Numbered from the stretch's first letter, positions 27,320-36,554 are shown. The stretch: DNA of 64,000 nucleotides from Bacillota bacterium (GCA_009711785.1 VENA01000009.1:81649-145648), one strand, 5' to 3'. Made by a program: numbers and translations. Notes: generated from the letters alone by a model not told the origin.

Positions 27320-28735
27320 ATGGTTTTTAGTAGTTTAGTATTTTTATTTAATTTTTTACCAATAACATTATTATTTTATTATATATCACCAGATAAATAT
27401 AAAAATATTATTTTATTAATAGCAAGTTTGATATTTTATGCTTGGGGAGAACCAGTATATATTTTTTTAATGATATTTTCATCTATAGTTGATTATATCC
27501 ATGGGCTAATAATAGAAAAATATAGAGATAGTAAAAAGGCAAAGTTAGCTGTTATATCATCAATTATAATCAATTTAGGATTATTATCATTTTTTAAGTA
27601 TTATGATTTTTTCATATTAAATATTAATCTAATGTTTAATACAAGCTTTAATTCTCTAAATTTACCACTACCTATAGGTATTTCTTTTTATACATTTCAA
27701 ACTATGTCATATACAATAGATGTTTATAGAAAAAAAGCACCTATTAAAAAGAGTCCCATTGCCTTAGCAACTTATGTAACGCTGTTTCCTCAGCTTATAG
27801 CTGGACCTATAGTTAGGTATCAAACAATTGCAAAACAAATTAATAAAAGAAAAGTGAATATAGATAAATTTGCAGAGGGAATAAAAAGATTTATTATAGG
27901 TTTATCAAAGAAGGTATTATTAGCAAATAATATAGGAATGCTTTTTAGTGAAATACAAAATACAAATATCAGTGAATTAACAGTATTAACTGCATGGCTT
28001 GGTATAATAGCATTTTCATTTCAAATATACTTTGACTTTAGTGGTTATTCTGATATGGCTATTGGACTTGGTAAAATGTTTGGATTTGACTTTTTAGAAA
28101 ACTTTAATTATCCATACATATCGCAAAGTATAACAGAGTTTTGGAGAAGGTGGCATATATCCCTTGGTACTTGGTTTAAGGATTATGTTTATATTCCCCT
28201 TGGAGGAAATAGGTTAGGTAAAAGAAAAACATATATAAATCTTTTCATAGTATGGTTATTAACAGGATTTTGGCATGGAGCAAGCTGGAATTTTATATTT
28301 TGGGGATTGTACTTTGGAATATTAATAGCTATTGAAAAAGCATTTTTACTAAAATATTTAAATAAATTATACAGGCCGATAAGACACATATATGTAATAT
28401 TTTTATTAATTATTGGGTGGGTATTATTTGTATTTGAGGATATTTCTATAGGATATAATTATCTAAAAGTTATGTTTGGATTTAATCAAGTGAAATTATA
28501 TGATTTAAAATTTGTATATTATTTATATAGTTATATGATTACATTTTTTATACTTATAATAGCTTCAACCCCTTTTATTAAAAACAAACATAAAGTTATT
28601 TTAAATAAATTAAAGGAAAAAAAAGGAAGTTATCAATATATAACAGTTAATAGTATATATTTCATACTACTTTTTCTTTCAACAGCATATTTAGTAGATG
28701 CATCATATAATCCGTTTTTATATTTTAGATTTTAA
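27320..28735 (+). CDS. MBOAT O-acyltransferase (AlgI/DltB type)
   Basis: 471 residues with about eleven membrane helices. It has the MBOAT hallmarks: TEFWRRWHISLGTWFKDYVYIPLGGNR and LTGFWHGASWNFIFWG with the catalytic His in the second. MBOAT proteins of the AlgI class transfer acetyl groups across the membrane for O-acetylation of extracellular polysaccharide. The start at 27320 lacks a strong Shine-Dalgarno (TAGGTTG). It is followed 13 bases later by a DHHW gene, its usual partner, which completes the transfer outside. Confidence 0.92.
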   Translation: MVFSSLVFLFNFLPITLLFYYISPDKYKNIILLIASLIFYAWGEPVYIFLMIFSSIVDYIHGLIIEKYRDSKKAKLAVISSIIINLGLLSFFKYYDFFILNINLMFNTSFNSLNLPLPIGISFYTFQTMSYTIDVYRKKAPIKKSPIALATYVTLFPQLIAGPIVRYQTIAKQINKRKVNIDKFAEGIKRFIIGLSKKVLLANNIGMLFSEIQNTNISELTVLTAWLGIIAFSFQIYFDFSGYSDMAIGLGKMFGFDFLENFNYPYISQSITEFWRRWHISLGTWFKDYVYIPLGGNRLGKRKTYINLFIVWLLTGFWHGASWNFIFWGLYFGILIAIEKAFLLKYLNKLYRPIRHIYVIFLLIIGWVLFVFEDISIGYNYLKVMFGFNQVKLYDLKFVYYLYSYMITFFILIIASTPFIKNKHKVILNKLKEKKGSYQYITVNSIYFILLFLSTAYLVDASYNPFLYFRF

Positions 28736-28748
28736 TGAGGTGTTTGAT

Positions 28749-29870
28749 ATGGAAAAGTTAGCTAATAAAATAATAGTAATAGTGTTTATTGTTTTTATAT
28801 TTACAATAAATATTTTTAATATATTAATGCCAGATAAAGAATTTTCAGAATCAGAAAATAGAGTATTATCACAGTTTCCAAAATTCAGTATGGAAAAATT
28901 GACATCGGGAAGATTTTCAAATAAGTTTGAAACCTATATTACAGATCAGTTCATTTTTAAAGATTTCTGGGTAGGATTAAAATCTGATATTGAAAGATTT
29001 TCACTTAAAAATGAAAATAACGGAATATACTTTGGTAAAGATGGATATCTATTAGAGGATTTTACAAATTCAGATGAAGTTTTAGCTAATAATATTAAGA
29101 GTATAAACTACTTTAATAAAAAGTTACCAGATTTGACCACATACTTTTTATTAGCCCCAAATTCAGTTAAAATTTATGAAGATAAACTTCCTATGTTTTC
29201 TGAGCCATATGATCAATCAAAGATAATTGATAGGGTAAAAAAGAATTTAAATGGGGAGTTTATCGATGTTTATGATATATTAAAAAGAAAAAAGGATGAA
29301 TATATCTATTTTAAAACAGACCATCATTGGACAATGAGAGGGGCATATTATGCATATCAAATGTTTTGTAATAATATAGGTTTAAAATCCTTTGATTTTA
29401 ATAAATTCGATAAAGAGATAGTTAGTAATAGTTTTTATGGAACATTTTATTCAAAAGCAAATAATAGGCATATACCTGCTGATAAAATAGAAATTTTTAA
29501 ACCTAAATTTAATACATCCTATAAAGTACATTATCTAGATGAAGATAAATATACTAATACCCTTTATGAATTTAATCATTTAGATAAAAAAGATAAATAT
29601 TCTCTCTTTTTAGATGGAAATCATTCTTTAATTACTATTAAAACGGATGTTAAAAACAATAAAAAATTAGTGATTTTTAAAGATTCATATTCCCATTCTT
29701 TTATTCCATTTCTAGCAAATCATTATAAAGAGATACATATTATAGACTTAAGATATTATAAGTTAAATATATATGACTATATAAAAGAAAATGATATAGA
29801 TGAAGCTTTATTTTTATATAATGTATCAACATTTTCAAGTGATGAGAACTTAAGCTGGTTAAGAATATAA
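28749..29870 (+). CDS. DHHW (AlgJ/AlgX-like) membrane-anchored acetyltransferase partner
   Basis: 373 residues: an N-terminal transmembrane anchor and an extracellular SGNH-like domain. The family motif YFKTDHHWTMRGAYYAY is present, and VIFKDSYSHSFIPFLA holds the Ser block. It works with the upstream MBOAT protein in O-acetylating a surface polymer. ATG 28749 is chosen because GAGGTG lies seven bases upstream; longer frames reach back into the MBOAT gene. No polysaccharide synthase gene is visible nearby, so the polymer is unknown. Confidence 0.9.
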   Translation: MEKLANKIIVIVFIVFIFTINIFNILMPDKEFSESENRVLSQFPKFSMEKLTSGRFSNKFETYITDQFIFKDFWVGLKSDIERFSLKNENNGIYFGKDGYLLEDFTNSDEVLANNIKSINYFNKKLPDLTTYFLLAPNSVKIYEDKLPMFSEPYDQSKIIDRVKKNLNGEFIDVYDILKRKKDEYIYFKTDHHWTMRGAYYAYQMFCNNIGLKSFDFNKFDKEIVSNSFYGTFYSKANNRHIPADKIEIFKPKFNTSYKVHYLDEDKYTNTLYEFNHLDKKDKYSLFLDGNHSLITIKTDVKNNKKLVIFKDSYSHSFIPFLANHYKEIHIIDLRYYKLNIYDYIKENDIDEALFLYNVSTFSSDENLSWLRI

Positions 29871-29954
29871 AAAAGCTTTATCAAATATACAACTAAAGTA
29901 CATAATAAAGGAGAACTTTAATATGTGTAGAAAGTAATTTATAGAGGTGATAGT

Positions 29955-30287
29955 ATGTATGAAGGTATGAAAGTAGGAATATTTAATGGAACTGTGGCTA
30001 CAACTAATGGTGTATATAAAATAAGTGATATAGATATAAAGGATGCAAAAAAACTTTTATTAAAAAATGGTTTTATATCTGCTATAGGACATAAATCAAC
30101 TGCTGAAGCGATATCTGATACATTTGATATGGATATACCTATGAATAGAATAAATTTCAAACAAAAGGTTAGTCAAAAGGCAGTAGTATTTAAATTAAAT
30201 AAAAGACCGCCAGAGGGGAGTATATTATCTAGAGAAGAAATAGAAAAGATAGGCTATTCATTTAAGTTAATGGAAAGATTAAAATAA
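29955..30287 (+). CDS. DUF1874 protein resembling AcrIII-1/Crn2 cA4 ring nucleases
   Basis: 110 residues. The DUF1874 (STIV B116) pattern runs the full length: IFNGTVATTNGVYKI, SAIGHKSTAEAIS, MNRINF, VVFKLNKRPPEGSILSREEI. Archaeal virus AcrIII-1 and bacterial Crn2 proteins of this family cut cyclic tetra-adenylate, the type III CRISPR second messenger, using a His (His47 in SIRV1 gp29) and a Glu (Glu88). The equivalents here are His46, Arg65, Arg84 and Glu87, all in place. No CRISPR array or cas gene is in the window. ATG 29955 follows GAGGTGAT. Family recognition is strong; activity is inferred. Confidence 0.82.
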   Translation: MYEGMKVGIFNGTVATTNGVYKISDIDIKDAKKLLLKNGFISAIGHKSTAEAISDTFDMDIPMNRINFKQKVSQKAVVFKLNKRPPEGSILSREEIEKIGYSFKLMERLK

Positions 30288-30355
30288 ATTCTAAAATTAT
30301 AAAAGTTAATTAAAAGTAATTTAAAACTATGGATAATAACAAATGTAAAATAGTA

Positions 30356-30384
30356 TTGATAACATATAAGAAAAAGGCTATAAT
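30356..30384 (+). promoter_or_regulatory. Promoter of the MarR regulator gene
   Basis: TTGATA (30356-30361), 17 bases, TATAAT (30379-30384), 22 bases before the start codon. Confidence 0.75.
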
Positions 30385-30406
30385 ATATTTAGGAGGCTAA
30401 ATAAAA

Positions 30407-30835
30407 ATGGATAAAGATTTTAGTAATCATTCCGGATATTATATCCAAGAAATAGCAAGAAAAATGACTATTATGCTTAATGAAAAGCTAGAAGCTTTAG
30501 GTATAACTTATTCACAATTTAGAGTATTAAATTGTCTTTGGAAAAAGGGAGGATTAACTCAAAAGGAAATACTTGAAATAATATGTGTTAAGCCATCTAC
30601 TTTAACAGGTATAATAAACATTTTAGTAAAAAAAGAGTTAGTAAAAAGAAGGATAGATAATAAAGATGCAAGAATTAAAAGGATCCATTTAACTGAAAAA
30701 GGCAAATTATTAGAAAAAGATTCTTGGAATATTATATTAGATATAGAAAATGAGATGTGTAATTCATTTTCAAAAGAAGAAAAGACTTTGTTTGTAAAGT
30801 GGCTTAAGGATGTAAAAATTAAGTTAGAGGAATAA
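30407..30835 (+). CDS. MarR-family transcriptional regulator
   Basis: 142 residues with a MarR winged helix: LGITYSQFRVLNCLWKKGG, LTQKEILEIICVKPSTLTG as the recognition helix region, and the wing KRRIDNKDARIKRIHLTEKG. Probably a dimeric repressor controlling itself and the kynureninase gene 52 bases downstream. The ligand may be an aromatic compound, as is common in the family, but that is inference. ATG 30407 follows AGGAGG. Confidence 0.9.
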   Translation: MDKDFSNHSGYYIQEIARKMTIMLNEKLEALGITYSQFRVLNCLWKKGGLTQKEILEIICVKPSTLTGIINILVKKELVKRRIDNKDARIKRIHLTEKGKLLEKDSWNIILDIENEMCNSFSKEEKTLFVKWLKDVKIKLEE

Positions 30836-30887
30836 ATTTTTTATTAAAATATTTAGGTAGCTAAATAATGTTAAAGGGGAGATATAT

Positions 30888-32171
30888 TTGAAAAATAATT
30901 TTAAATTAAGTGAAGAGTTTTCTAAGAAAATGGATAAAGAGGATAAATTAAAAGATGTTAGGGATAGATTTTATTTAAAAGAAAATGAAATTTATATGGA
31001 TGGAAATTCTTTAGGTCTTATGTCTAAGGATTCAGAAGAGTGTTTACTTAGAGTTATGAATGAATGGAAAAATTTAGGTATAAATGGTTGGATGAATGCA
31101 GAAAATCCTTGGTTTTATTATAGAGAAACTTTAGCTAAAATGCAGGCACCCTTAGTTGGTGCTGAAGAAAATGAAATAATAATACACTCATCTACAACTT
31201 TAAATTTACATTGTTTAGTATCAACTTTTTTTAAGCCAGATGGAAAGAAAAATAAAATATTAGTAGATGATTTAAATTTTCCATCGGATAGATACGCAAT
31301 TGAAAGTCAGTTAAAACTTAAAAATCTTACTAAAGAAGACAATTTAATAGTTATAGAAAGTAAAGATGGACGAAGGGTAGATGAAAAAGATGTAGTAAAA
31401 AATATGACTGATGAAGTTGCTTTGATTTTACTTCCATCTGTTCTTTATAGGAGTGGACAATTATTAGATATTAAATATCTTACTAAAGAAGCTCATAAAA
31501 GGGATATAATTATTGGATTTGATTGTTGTCATTCTGCTGGGGCTGTAGAGCATCATTTATCTGAGTGGGGAGTAGATTTCGCGTTTTGGTGTAATTATAA
31601 GTATTTTAATAATGGTCCTGGGGGAGTTGCAAGTCTATATGTAAATAAGAGACATTTACATAAGGGACCAGGACTTTCTGGATGGTTTGGATATAAAAAG
31701 GATAAACAGTTTGATTTATCAAATGAATTTAGCCCATCTTTAGATGCAGGAGCTTGGCAGGTAGGAAGTCCCCATATTTTTAGCATGGCACCTTTAGAAG
31801 GATCTTTAAAAATATTTAATGAAGTGGGTATTAAAAATGTTAGAGAAAAGTCATTGAAATTAACAAACTATATGATGTATTTAATAGATAATAAGTTATC
31901 AAAATATGGATTTTTCATAGGAAATCCAAGAAAAGATAATAAAAGAGGTGGACACGTATCCTTAGAACATGATGAAGCAGTTAGGATTAATGAAGCGATG
32001 AAAGATAGAGGAATAATTCCTGATTTTAGATATCCAAATGTTATAAGACTTGCACCAATTGCTTTATACACTTCATTTAATGAAGTGTGGAAAGTAATAG
32101 ATATTATAAAAGAGATAATGGAAACTAAAGAATATGAAAAGTACTCTAATAAAAGAGGGGTAGTTGCATAA
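30888..32171 (+). CDS. kynU: Kynureninase
   Basis: PLP enzyme that cleaves kynurenine to anthranilate (or 3-hydroxykynurenine to 3-hydroxyanthranilate) and alanine. 427 residues, typical size. Visible features: N-terminal YMDGNSLGLM, HSSTTLNLHCL, FDCCHSAGAVEHHLSEWGVDFAF and Lys238 in WCNYKYFNNGPGG as the PLP Schiff-base lysine, then AGAWQVGSPHIF. Tryptophan dioxygenase and formamidase are not next to it, so it may act on imported kynurenine. TTG 30888 follows AAGGGGAG. Probably co-regulated with the MarR gene. Confidence 0.93.
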   Translation: MKNNFKLSEEFSKKMDKEDKLKDVRDRFYLKENEIYMDGNSLGLMSKDSEECLLRVMNEWKNLGINGWMNAENPWFYYRETLAKMQAPLVGAEENEIIIHSSTTLNLHCLVSTFFKPDGKKNKILVDDLNFPSDRYAIESQLKLKNLTKEDNLIVIESKDGRRVDEKDVVKNMTDEVALILLPSVLYRSGQLLDIKYLTKEAHKRDIIIGFDCCHSAGAVEHHLSEWGVDFAFWCNYKYFNNGPGGVASLYVNKRHLHKGPGLSGWFGYKKDKQFDLSNEFSPSLDAGAWQVGSPHIFSMAPLEGSLKIFNEVGIKNVREKSLKLTNYMMYLIDNKLSKYGFFIGNPRKDNKRGGHVSLEHDEAVRINEAMKDRGIIPDFRYPNVIRLAPIALYTSFNEVWKVIDIIKEIMETKEYEKYSNKRGVVA

Positions 32172-32201
32172 AAAATTCACATTAGTAGTTAATCTTAATC
32201 T

Positions 32202-32239
32202 AAAGACTTCAGCAGATTTAATTTGTTGAAGTCTTTTTT
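32202..32239 (+). terminator. kynU terminator
   Basis: AAAGACTTCA pairs with TGAAGTCTTT, followed by a T-run. Confidence 0.85.
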
Positions 32240-32574
32240 GATTTTTTTTTGAAAGGATTAATTTGAATTTAAAATCTAAATTACTTTAAATGTTTTAGTA
32301 AAGATAAATTAAGGAAATGTCAACATTCTTTTTAGTTTTATTATGGAATAATGGAAGAAAAGTTGAAACTAAAAAAATTAAAGGTTTATTTAGTTATGCT
32401 TATGGGTAAAAACTATTTAGAAACAGATAAAGAATATAAAATATGTCATAAAGATTATTACAGCAAATATGGAATCTACAATTTAAAGTAATATAAACTT
32501 TATTAAAATAAGTTTTTTTATCTAAAAAGTTTAAGTAATTGTTAATATATTTACACCGGTGATTTAATAAATTG

Positions 32575-32603
32575 TTGAAATCATCAAAAAATTTTAATAT
32601 AAT
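32575..32603 (+). promoter_or_regulatory. Promoter of the chemoreceptor gene
   Basis: TTGAAA (32575-32580), 17 bases, TATAAT (32598-32603). It looks like a housekeeping rather than a flagellar sigma promoter. Confidence 0.75.
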
Positions 32604-32655
32604 ATTTAGCAACACTAAATAAATTTAAATTAATTTTAAAATTGGGGGAGATAGT

Positions 32656-34104
32656 TTGTTTAAAAATAAAAAATTCTTAAAAGAAGTAAAAATGATGAAA
32701 GAAAATTTTGAAAAGGGGATAATAAATGATAAAAAATATATCAATAGTTTAGATAAATTTATTCATTCCATATTAAAAACAATTAACTTAAGTTCTGAAA
32801 ATGTAAAGAAAATGGTTGATGGCGTATTTAACATTGCTAGTAATATTAGTACATTTAATGTTAGATTATATAATTTTTCTAAGTCATTATTTAATACAGC
32901 AGATGAACTTACTAAAACATCAGAATCTACATTAAATGCAATAGAACAAACAAATGTAAGTATGCAGCAGGTATCAGGAACTATGAATGATAATGTTTCA
33001 ACTATAGAGGATATTTCTACTAAATCCCAAGAATTATTAACTATGACAGAGGATAATAATACCTTAATAAAGGATGTTAGAAAAACTAATAATGATGTAT
33101 TAGAAAAATCTAAATCTATGAAAAATAATATGACTAATCTTACTGATATGGTAAAGAATATTAAGGGGATAGTAAAGGGAATAGATGATATAGCAAGTCA
33201 AACAAATCTTTTAGCCCTTAATGCTAGTATAGAAGCGGCCCGTGCAGGGGAAGAAGGAAAGGGGTTTGCTGTTGTTTCAGAAGAGATAAGACAGTTAGCT
33301 GAAACAACAAAGGAACAATTAGAATCTATGGAAAAGTTTATGGATAAAATAGAAATCGCTTCAGATAATAGTTTAGAAAGTGTAAACTATACTGTGGAGT
33401 CCATATCAAATTTAAATGATGATACAGATAAAATGAGTAAATCCTTTTTAAAAAGTGAAGGAACCCTTAAAGAGGTTATAGATAATATTCAAAGCTTTGC
33501 TTCGTTTATGGAGGAAATAACTGCATCTACTGAAGAGGTAACAGCTTCCATGGAAACGATAGCTGAAGATACAGAAGGTTTAAATGACTTATCTGAAAAA
33601 CTTAAAAGTGATGCATTAAAGACAAAGGAACTTGGTAATGAAATGAGGGATTTAGATGATGATATAACGGATATTTCAAAGGTAGCTGGAAAGGTTTCTA
33701 AGATAGATTATTTTAAGATAAATAATGAAAGGTTTATTTTATTTATAGATGATGTAATTAATAAACATAAAAATTGGGTGAATACTTTAGAAGAAATGGC
33801 CAGTGAAATGAGAATAAAAAACCTACAAACAGATGGCAAAAGGTGTTCTTTTGGACATTTTTATTATTCAATAACTCCAAGTAATAAAGAAGTTAAAAAA
33901 GTATGGTTAAGTGTAGATGATATACATTTAAAACTTCACGATTTAGGTCATGCAGTTATTGAACATATAGAAAATGAAAATGAAGAAGATGCAGTTAAAA
34001 AGGCAAAAGAAGCAAGGAAATTATCGTTAGAAATAATAGATAAATTTGAACAGATTAAAAAAATTTCTTTAAAACTTTCTAAGGAAAATAAATCAGTTTT
34101 TTAA
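32656..34104 (+). CDS. Soluble methyl-accepting chemotaxis-type receptor with C-terminal CZB domain
   Basis: 482 residues with no transmembrane segment. A helical N-terminal part leads to an MCP signalling hairpin whose tip is [20 protein letters not shown], the CheA/CheW contact. The C-terminal 110 residues are a chemoreceptor zinc-binding (CZB) domain: [20 protein letters not shown] and [16 protein letters not shown] provide the zinc-binding His/Cys set. CZB domains sense zinc or oxidants through zinc release. It is therefore a cytoplasmic receptor with an internal sensor. TTG 32656 follows GGGGGAG. No chemotaxis or flagellar genes are nearby. Confidence 0.9.
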   Translation: MFKNKKFLKEVKMMKENFEKGIINDKKYINSLDKFIHSILKTINLSSENVKKMVDGVFNIASNISTFNVRLYNFSKSLFNTADELTKTSESTLNAIEQTNVSMQQVSGTMNDNVSTIEDISTKSQELLTMTEDNNTLIKDVRKTNNDVLEKSKSMKNNMTNLTDMVKNIKGIVKGIDDIASQTNLLALNASIEAARAGEEGKGFAVVSEEIRQLAETTKEQLESMEKFMDKIEIASDNSLESVNYTVESISNLNDDTDKMSKSFLKSEGTLKEVIDNIQSFASFMEEITASTEEVTASMETIAEDTEGLNDLSEKLKSDALKTKELGNEMRDLDDDITDISKVAGKVSKIDYFKINNERFILFIDDVINKHKNWVNTLEEMASEMRIKNLQTDGKRCSFGHFYYSITPSNKEVKKVWLSVDDIHLKLHDLGHAVIEHIENENEEDAVKKAKEARKLSLEIIDKFEQIKKISLKLSKENKSVF

Positions 34105-34118
34105 GATGATTTAAAAGA

Positions 34119-34143
34119 GATGGCTTGAGGGGCCATTTTTTTA
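34119..34143 (+). terminator. Terminator behind the chemoreceptor gene
   Basis: ATGGC and GCCAT form a short stem around TTGAGGG, followed by seven T. Confidence 0.75.
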
Positions 34144-34242
34144 TGCAATATTAGTTTATAATTTAATATATTTATAGAAAAAATTTGAACCTTTTATCCT
34201 TTTATTCGTTATATTAACGAGAAACAAAATAGGAGGGTAGAT

Positions 34243-34539
34243 ATGAATAAATATATTAAATACTCATGGTTATTATTAGGAGTTACAGTTATATTAAATA
34301 TACTTTTTTACAATTTTTTACCAGAAAAAATTGATTTATTATTTAGCTTAAAATTTTCTTTTAAACCAAGATTAGGTGTTAATAAAATGAAGGGGCTTTT
34401 ATTAGTTCCTATTGTTATGGTAATTACTAATATTGTTAGTCAAAGTAAATTACATAATGAAAGGAAAAAAATATTTTTTATATTAAATATGTTTTTATTT
34501 TTAATAAATTTAGTAGGTGTTTTAATTATTAATTTATAA
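34243..34539 (+). CDS. Small membrane protein, DUF1648/SdpI-like
   Basis: 98 residues with three hydrophobic helices (about 8-25, 50-65, 76-97). The stretch NFLPEKIDLLFSLKFSFKPRLGVNKM resembles the LPdkI...HF region of DUF1648/SdpI proteins, and in shape it is a short version of them. ATG 34243 follows AGGAGGG. The serine hydrolase gene starts 12 bases downstream, so they form an operon. Function unknown. Confidence 0.6.
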   Translation: MNKYIKYSWLLLGVTVILNILFYNFLPEKIDLLFSLKFSFKPRLGVNKMKGLLLVPIVMVITNIVSQSKLHNERKKIFFILNMFLFLINLVGVLIINL

Positions 34540-34550
34540 GGGGGATAATT

Positions 34551-35618
34551 ATGGATTTTAGAGCTGAAAAAATAAGAAAAGTATTACAAAAACATTATAA
34601 AGAAAAAGCATTAAATGGAAGTGTGTTAGTATCAGAAAATGATGATGTTATCTTCAAAGGAGGTTTTGGGTATGCAAATATGGAGTGGAACATTTTAAAT
34701 GAAGCTGATACGAAGCATACTTTAGGTTCAATTACAAAACAGTTTACAGCTATGTTAGTTTTACAACTCGTTGAAAAGGGTAAAATAGGTCTTGAAGATA
34801 AGATATCAGAGTATTTACCTTACTATGATAAAAATATTGGAAAGAAGGTTTCTATATATCATTTGTTAACCCATACTTCAGGGATACCAAACTTTACTGA
34901 AAAGAAAGGATTTTTAGGAGATAAGATAAGAAAAGAATACAATTTAAAGGAATTAATTTTAAATCATTGTACTGAAGAATTGGAATTCAAACCAGGAAGT
35001 AAATGTAAATACAGCAACTCAGGCTATGTTATTTTAGGAGCTATAATTAAAGAGGTAACCAATAAACATTTTAAAGATGTTTTAAAAGAAAATATCCTAA
35101 TTCCTTTAAATATGAAAAATACAGGTTATGATGATTATTATAGTATTTTAGATAAGAAGGCTTCAGATTATGAAGTTACAGATTCTGGTTTTAAAAAAGC
35201 ACAGTATTGGGATCGTAGTGCAGCATACACTGCTGGTGCTATGTATACAACTGTAAAAGATTTGTTTATATGGAATAAAGCTTTATTTTCAAATGAATTA
35301 TTATCTGAAAAATATACAAAATTACTATTAAAACCTAATCTTAATAACTATGCATGTGGATGTTTTGTGGTTAAAACATATGTTAATGAAATAAAGAAAG
35401 CATTAGATGGACTTTTTGATTATGTTCCTCCGGAAAATGAAGAAAATGAAAAAGTTACAATTGTTTTTCATCATGGAGGTATATATGGTGTTAGTACATT
35501 AATTGTTAATATTTTAGAAAGTAAACAATGTATTATCCAATTAAATAATATAGACAAATCAAAACGAAATGTAGTAACCAAGGATATATTAGATATTTTA
35601 ATGAAAAATAATAAATAA
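34551..35618 (+). CDS. Serine hydrolase, class C beta-lactamase fold
   Basis: 355 residues. Catalytic motifs of the beta-lactamase/DD-peptidase family are visible: Ser60-x-x-Lys63 in LGSITKQFTAML, the Tyr motif in KYSNSGYVILG, and HHGGIYG near the C terminus in place of KTG. No signal peptide, so it appears cytoplasmic, unlike true beta-lactamases; an esterase or D-amino-peptidase-like activity is more likely. ATG 34551 follows GGGGGATAA. Second gene of an operon with the small membrane protein. Confidence 0.85.
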   Translation: MDFRAEKIRKVLQKHYKEKALNGSVLVSENDDVIFKGGFGYANMEWNILNEADTKHTLGSITKQFTAMLVLQLVEKGKIGLEDKISEYLPYYDKNIGKKVSIYHLLTHTSGIPNFTEKKGFLGDKIRKEYNLKELILNHCTEELEFKPGSKCKYSNSGYVILGAIIKEVTNKHFKDVLKENILIPLNMKNTGYDDYYSILDKKASDYEVTDSGFKKAQYWDRSAAYTAGAMYTTVKDLFIWNKALFSNELLSEKYTKLLLKPNLNNYACGCFVVKTYVNEIKKALDGLFDYVPPENEENEKVTIVFHHGGIYGVSTLIVNILESKQCIIQLNNIDKSKRNVVTKDILDILMKNNK

Positions 35619-35862
35619 ATTAGTTTTAAATCATTCATATCTCTTTTTATTTATGTTATTATATTTAATTACAGGTATTAAATGAACAAGTCTGTGTACT
35701 AGGGGCTATGGACAGGATTGGAAATATTATGTTAAAAGCCGCGTTAATCAGGAAAGGAAATTTGTATAATAAACTGAAACAATAGAATAAATATATACTT
35801 GTAGAATATTGTGAAATAAAAATTACTAAAAAGAGAGATGATAGCATGATAATTTAAAAGTT

Positions 35863-36251
35863 ATGAAAATAAATATTATATTATTTTTTGTTGGCTGGAC
35901 AATAATCATGCTTTTAGGCGCAGATTTTTATTCACCAATAGGATTTCTGTGGTTAATATTGTTGATAGGAATCTTAGACTTCATTTTATATAAATATTTA
36001 CAAAGTTTTTTACCGCAATTACTTGAAGGAAAGAAAAATGTATTTGTAAAGAATTTGCTTTTTTTACTATTGGTGGTGTAGTGGTATACCTATTTATATT
36101 GGCTAATAGATATAAAGTTACTAACAAGTGGCAATGGCTCTTTGATAAAACACATTGTCTCTTTTTTTTATTTATAATATTTTTAGTTATATCTCTTAAG
36201 TTAACATTTTCACATATGAAATTAAGGGTTAATTGTAATAAATTTACTTAA
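35863..36251 (+). pseudogene. Frameshifted small membrane protein gene
   Basis: ATG 35863 opens a 72-codon frame of three hydrophobic helices that stops at 36079-36081. One extra T in the run at 36059-36065 would join it to a second hydrophobic frame (GGVVVYLFILANRYKV, then LFFLFIIFLVIS) that stays open to the stop at 36249-36251, giving about 128 residues. The hydrophobic pattern continues smoothly across the junction. Either a one-base deletion inactivated the gene, or it is a sequencing error in a homopolymer. The start lacks a clear ribosome binding site; a good one (AAGAGAG) sits before an ATG at 35846 that stops after three codons. Family not recognised. Confidence 0.55.
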
Positions 36252-36405
36252 GGGTATTATAATTAACATTGTATAAACTTCAACAAAGCGTTGAAGGGTT
36301 AAATTTTACATTTTTATAATGCTTAAATACTTGGTTTCAGTTCTATCAGTGAAAATGTTTATGTTAGAATTATGTAAAAATTGATAAAAAATTGTCGTAT
36401 TATTA

Positions 36406-36434
36406 TTGACATTTGTTTTATATCAAACTATAAT
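36406..36434 (+). promoter_or_regulatory. Promoter of the FAD reductase gene
   Basis: TTGACA (36406-36411), 17 bases, TATAAT (36429-36434): a perfect consensus promoter, which suggests strong expression unless repressed. Confidence 0.9.
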
Positions 36435-36502
36435 CGTTAGAGAGGAAATTATTATAGCAACAATCAATTTAGTTAGAAACTAAATTGTGTATAATTTATT
36501 AT

Positions 36503-36516
36503 TAACTGGCCAGTTA
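36503..36516. promoter_or_regulatory. Palindrome in the reductase leader, possible operator
   Basis: TAACTGGCCAGTTA is a perfect 14-base palindrome downstream of the promoter, with more GC in its core than the surroundings. A regulator site is plausible; the regulator is unknown. Confidence 0.5.
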
Positions 36517-36554
36517 TAGTAAAAATTCAATCTACTACTTAAGGAGGAAGGAAA

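Larger units (their letters stand above)
32172..32655. other. Intergenic region, 484 bases
   Basis: Contains the kynU terminator (32202-32239) and the chemoreceptor promoter (32575-32603). Between them is AT-rich sequence with no supported gene. A 31-codon frame from 32397 has no ribosome binding site. Confidence 0.5.
36252..36554. other. Intergenic region with promoter and palindrome, 303 bases
   Basis: Carries the promoter at 36406-36434 and the 14-base palindrome at 36503-36516. No gene seen. The leader between the promoter and the reductase gene is about 115 bases long, enough for regulation. Confidence 0.6.

Noticed and set aside
29922..29936. AAAGGAG site followed by ATG TGT AGA AAG TAA before the DUF1874 gene
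   Set aside because: Only four codons. It could be a remnant or a leader, but nothing supports translation.
32397..32490. Short frame beginning MLMGKNYLETDKEY
   Set aside because: No ribosome binding site and no similarity I recognise; it lies in an intergenic AT-rich region.
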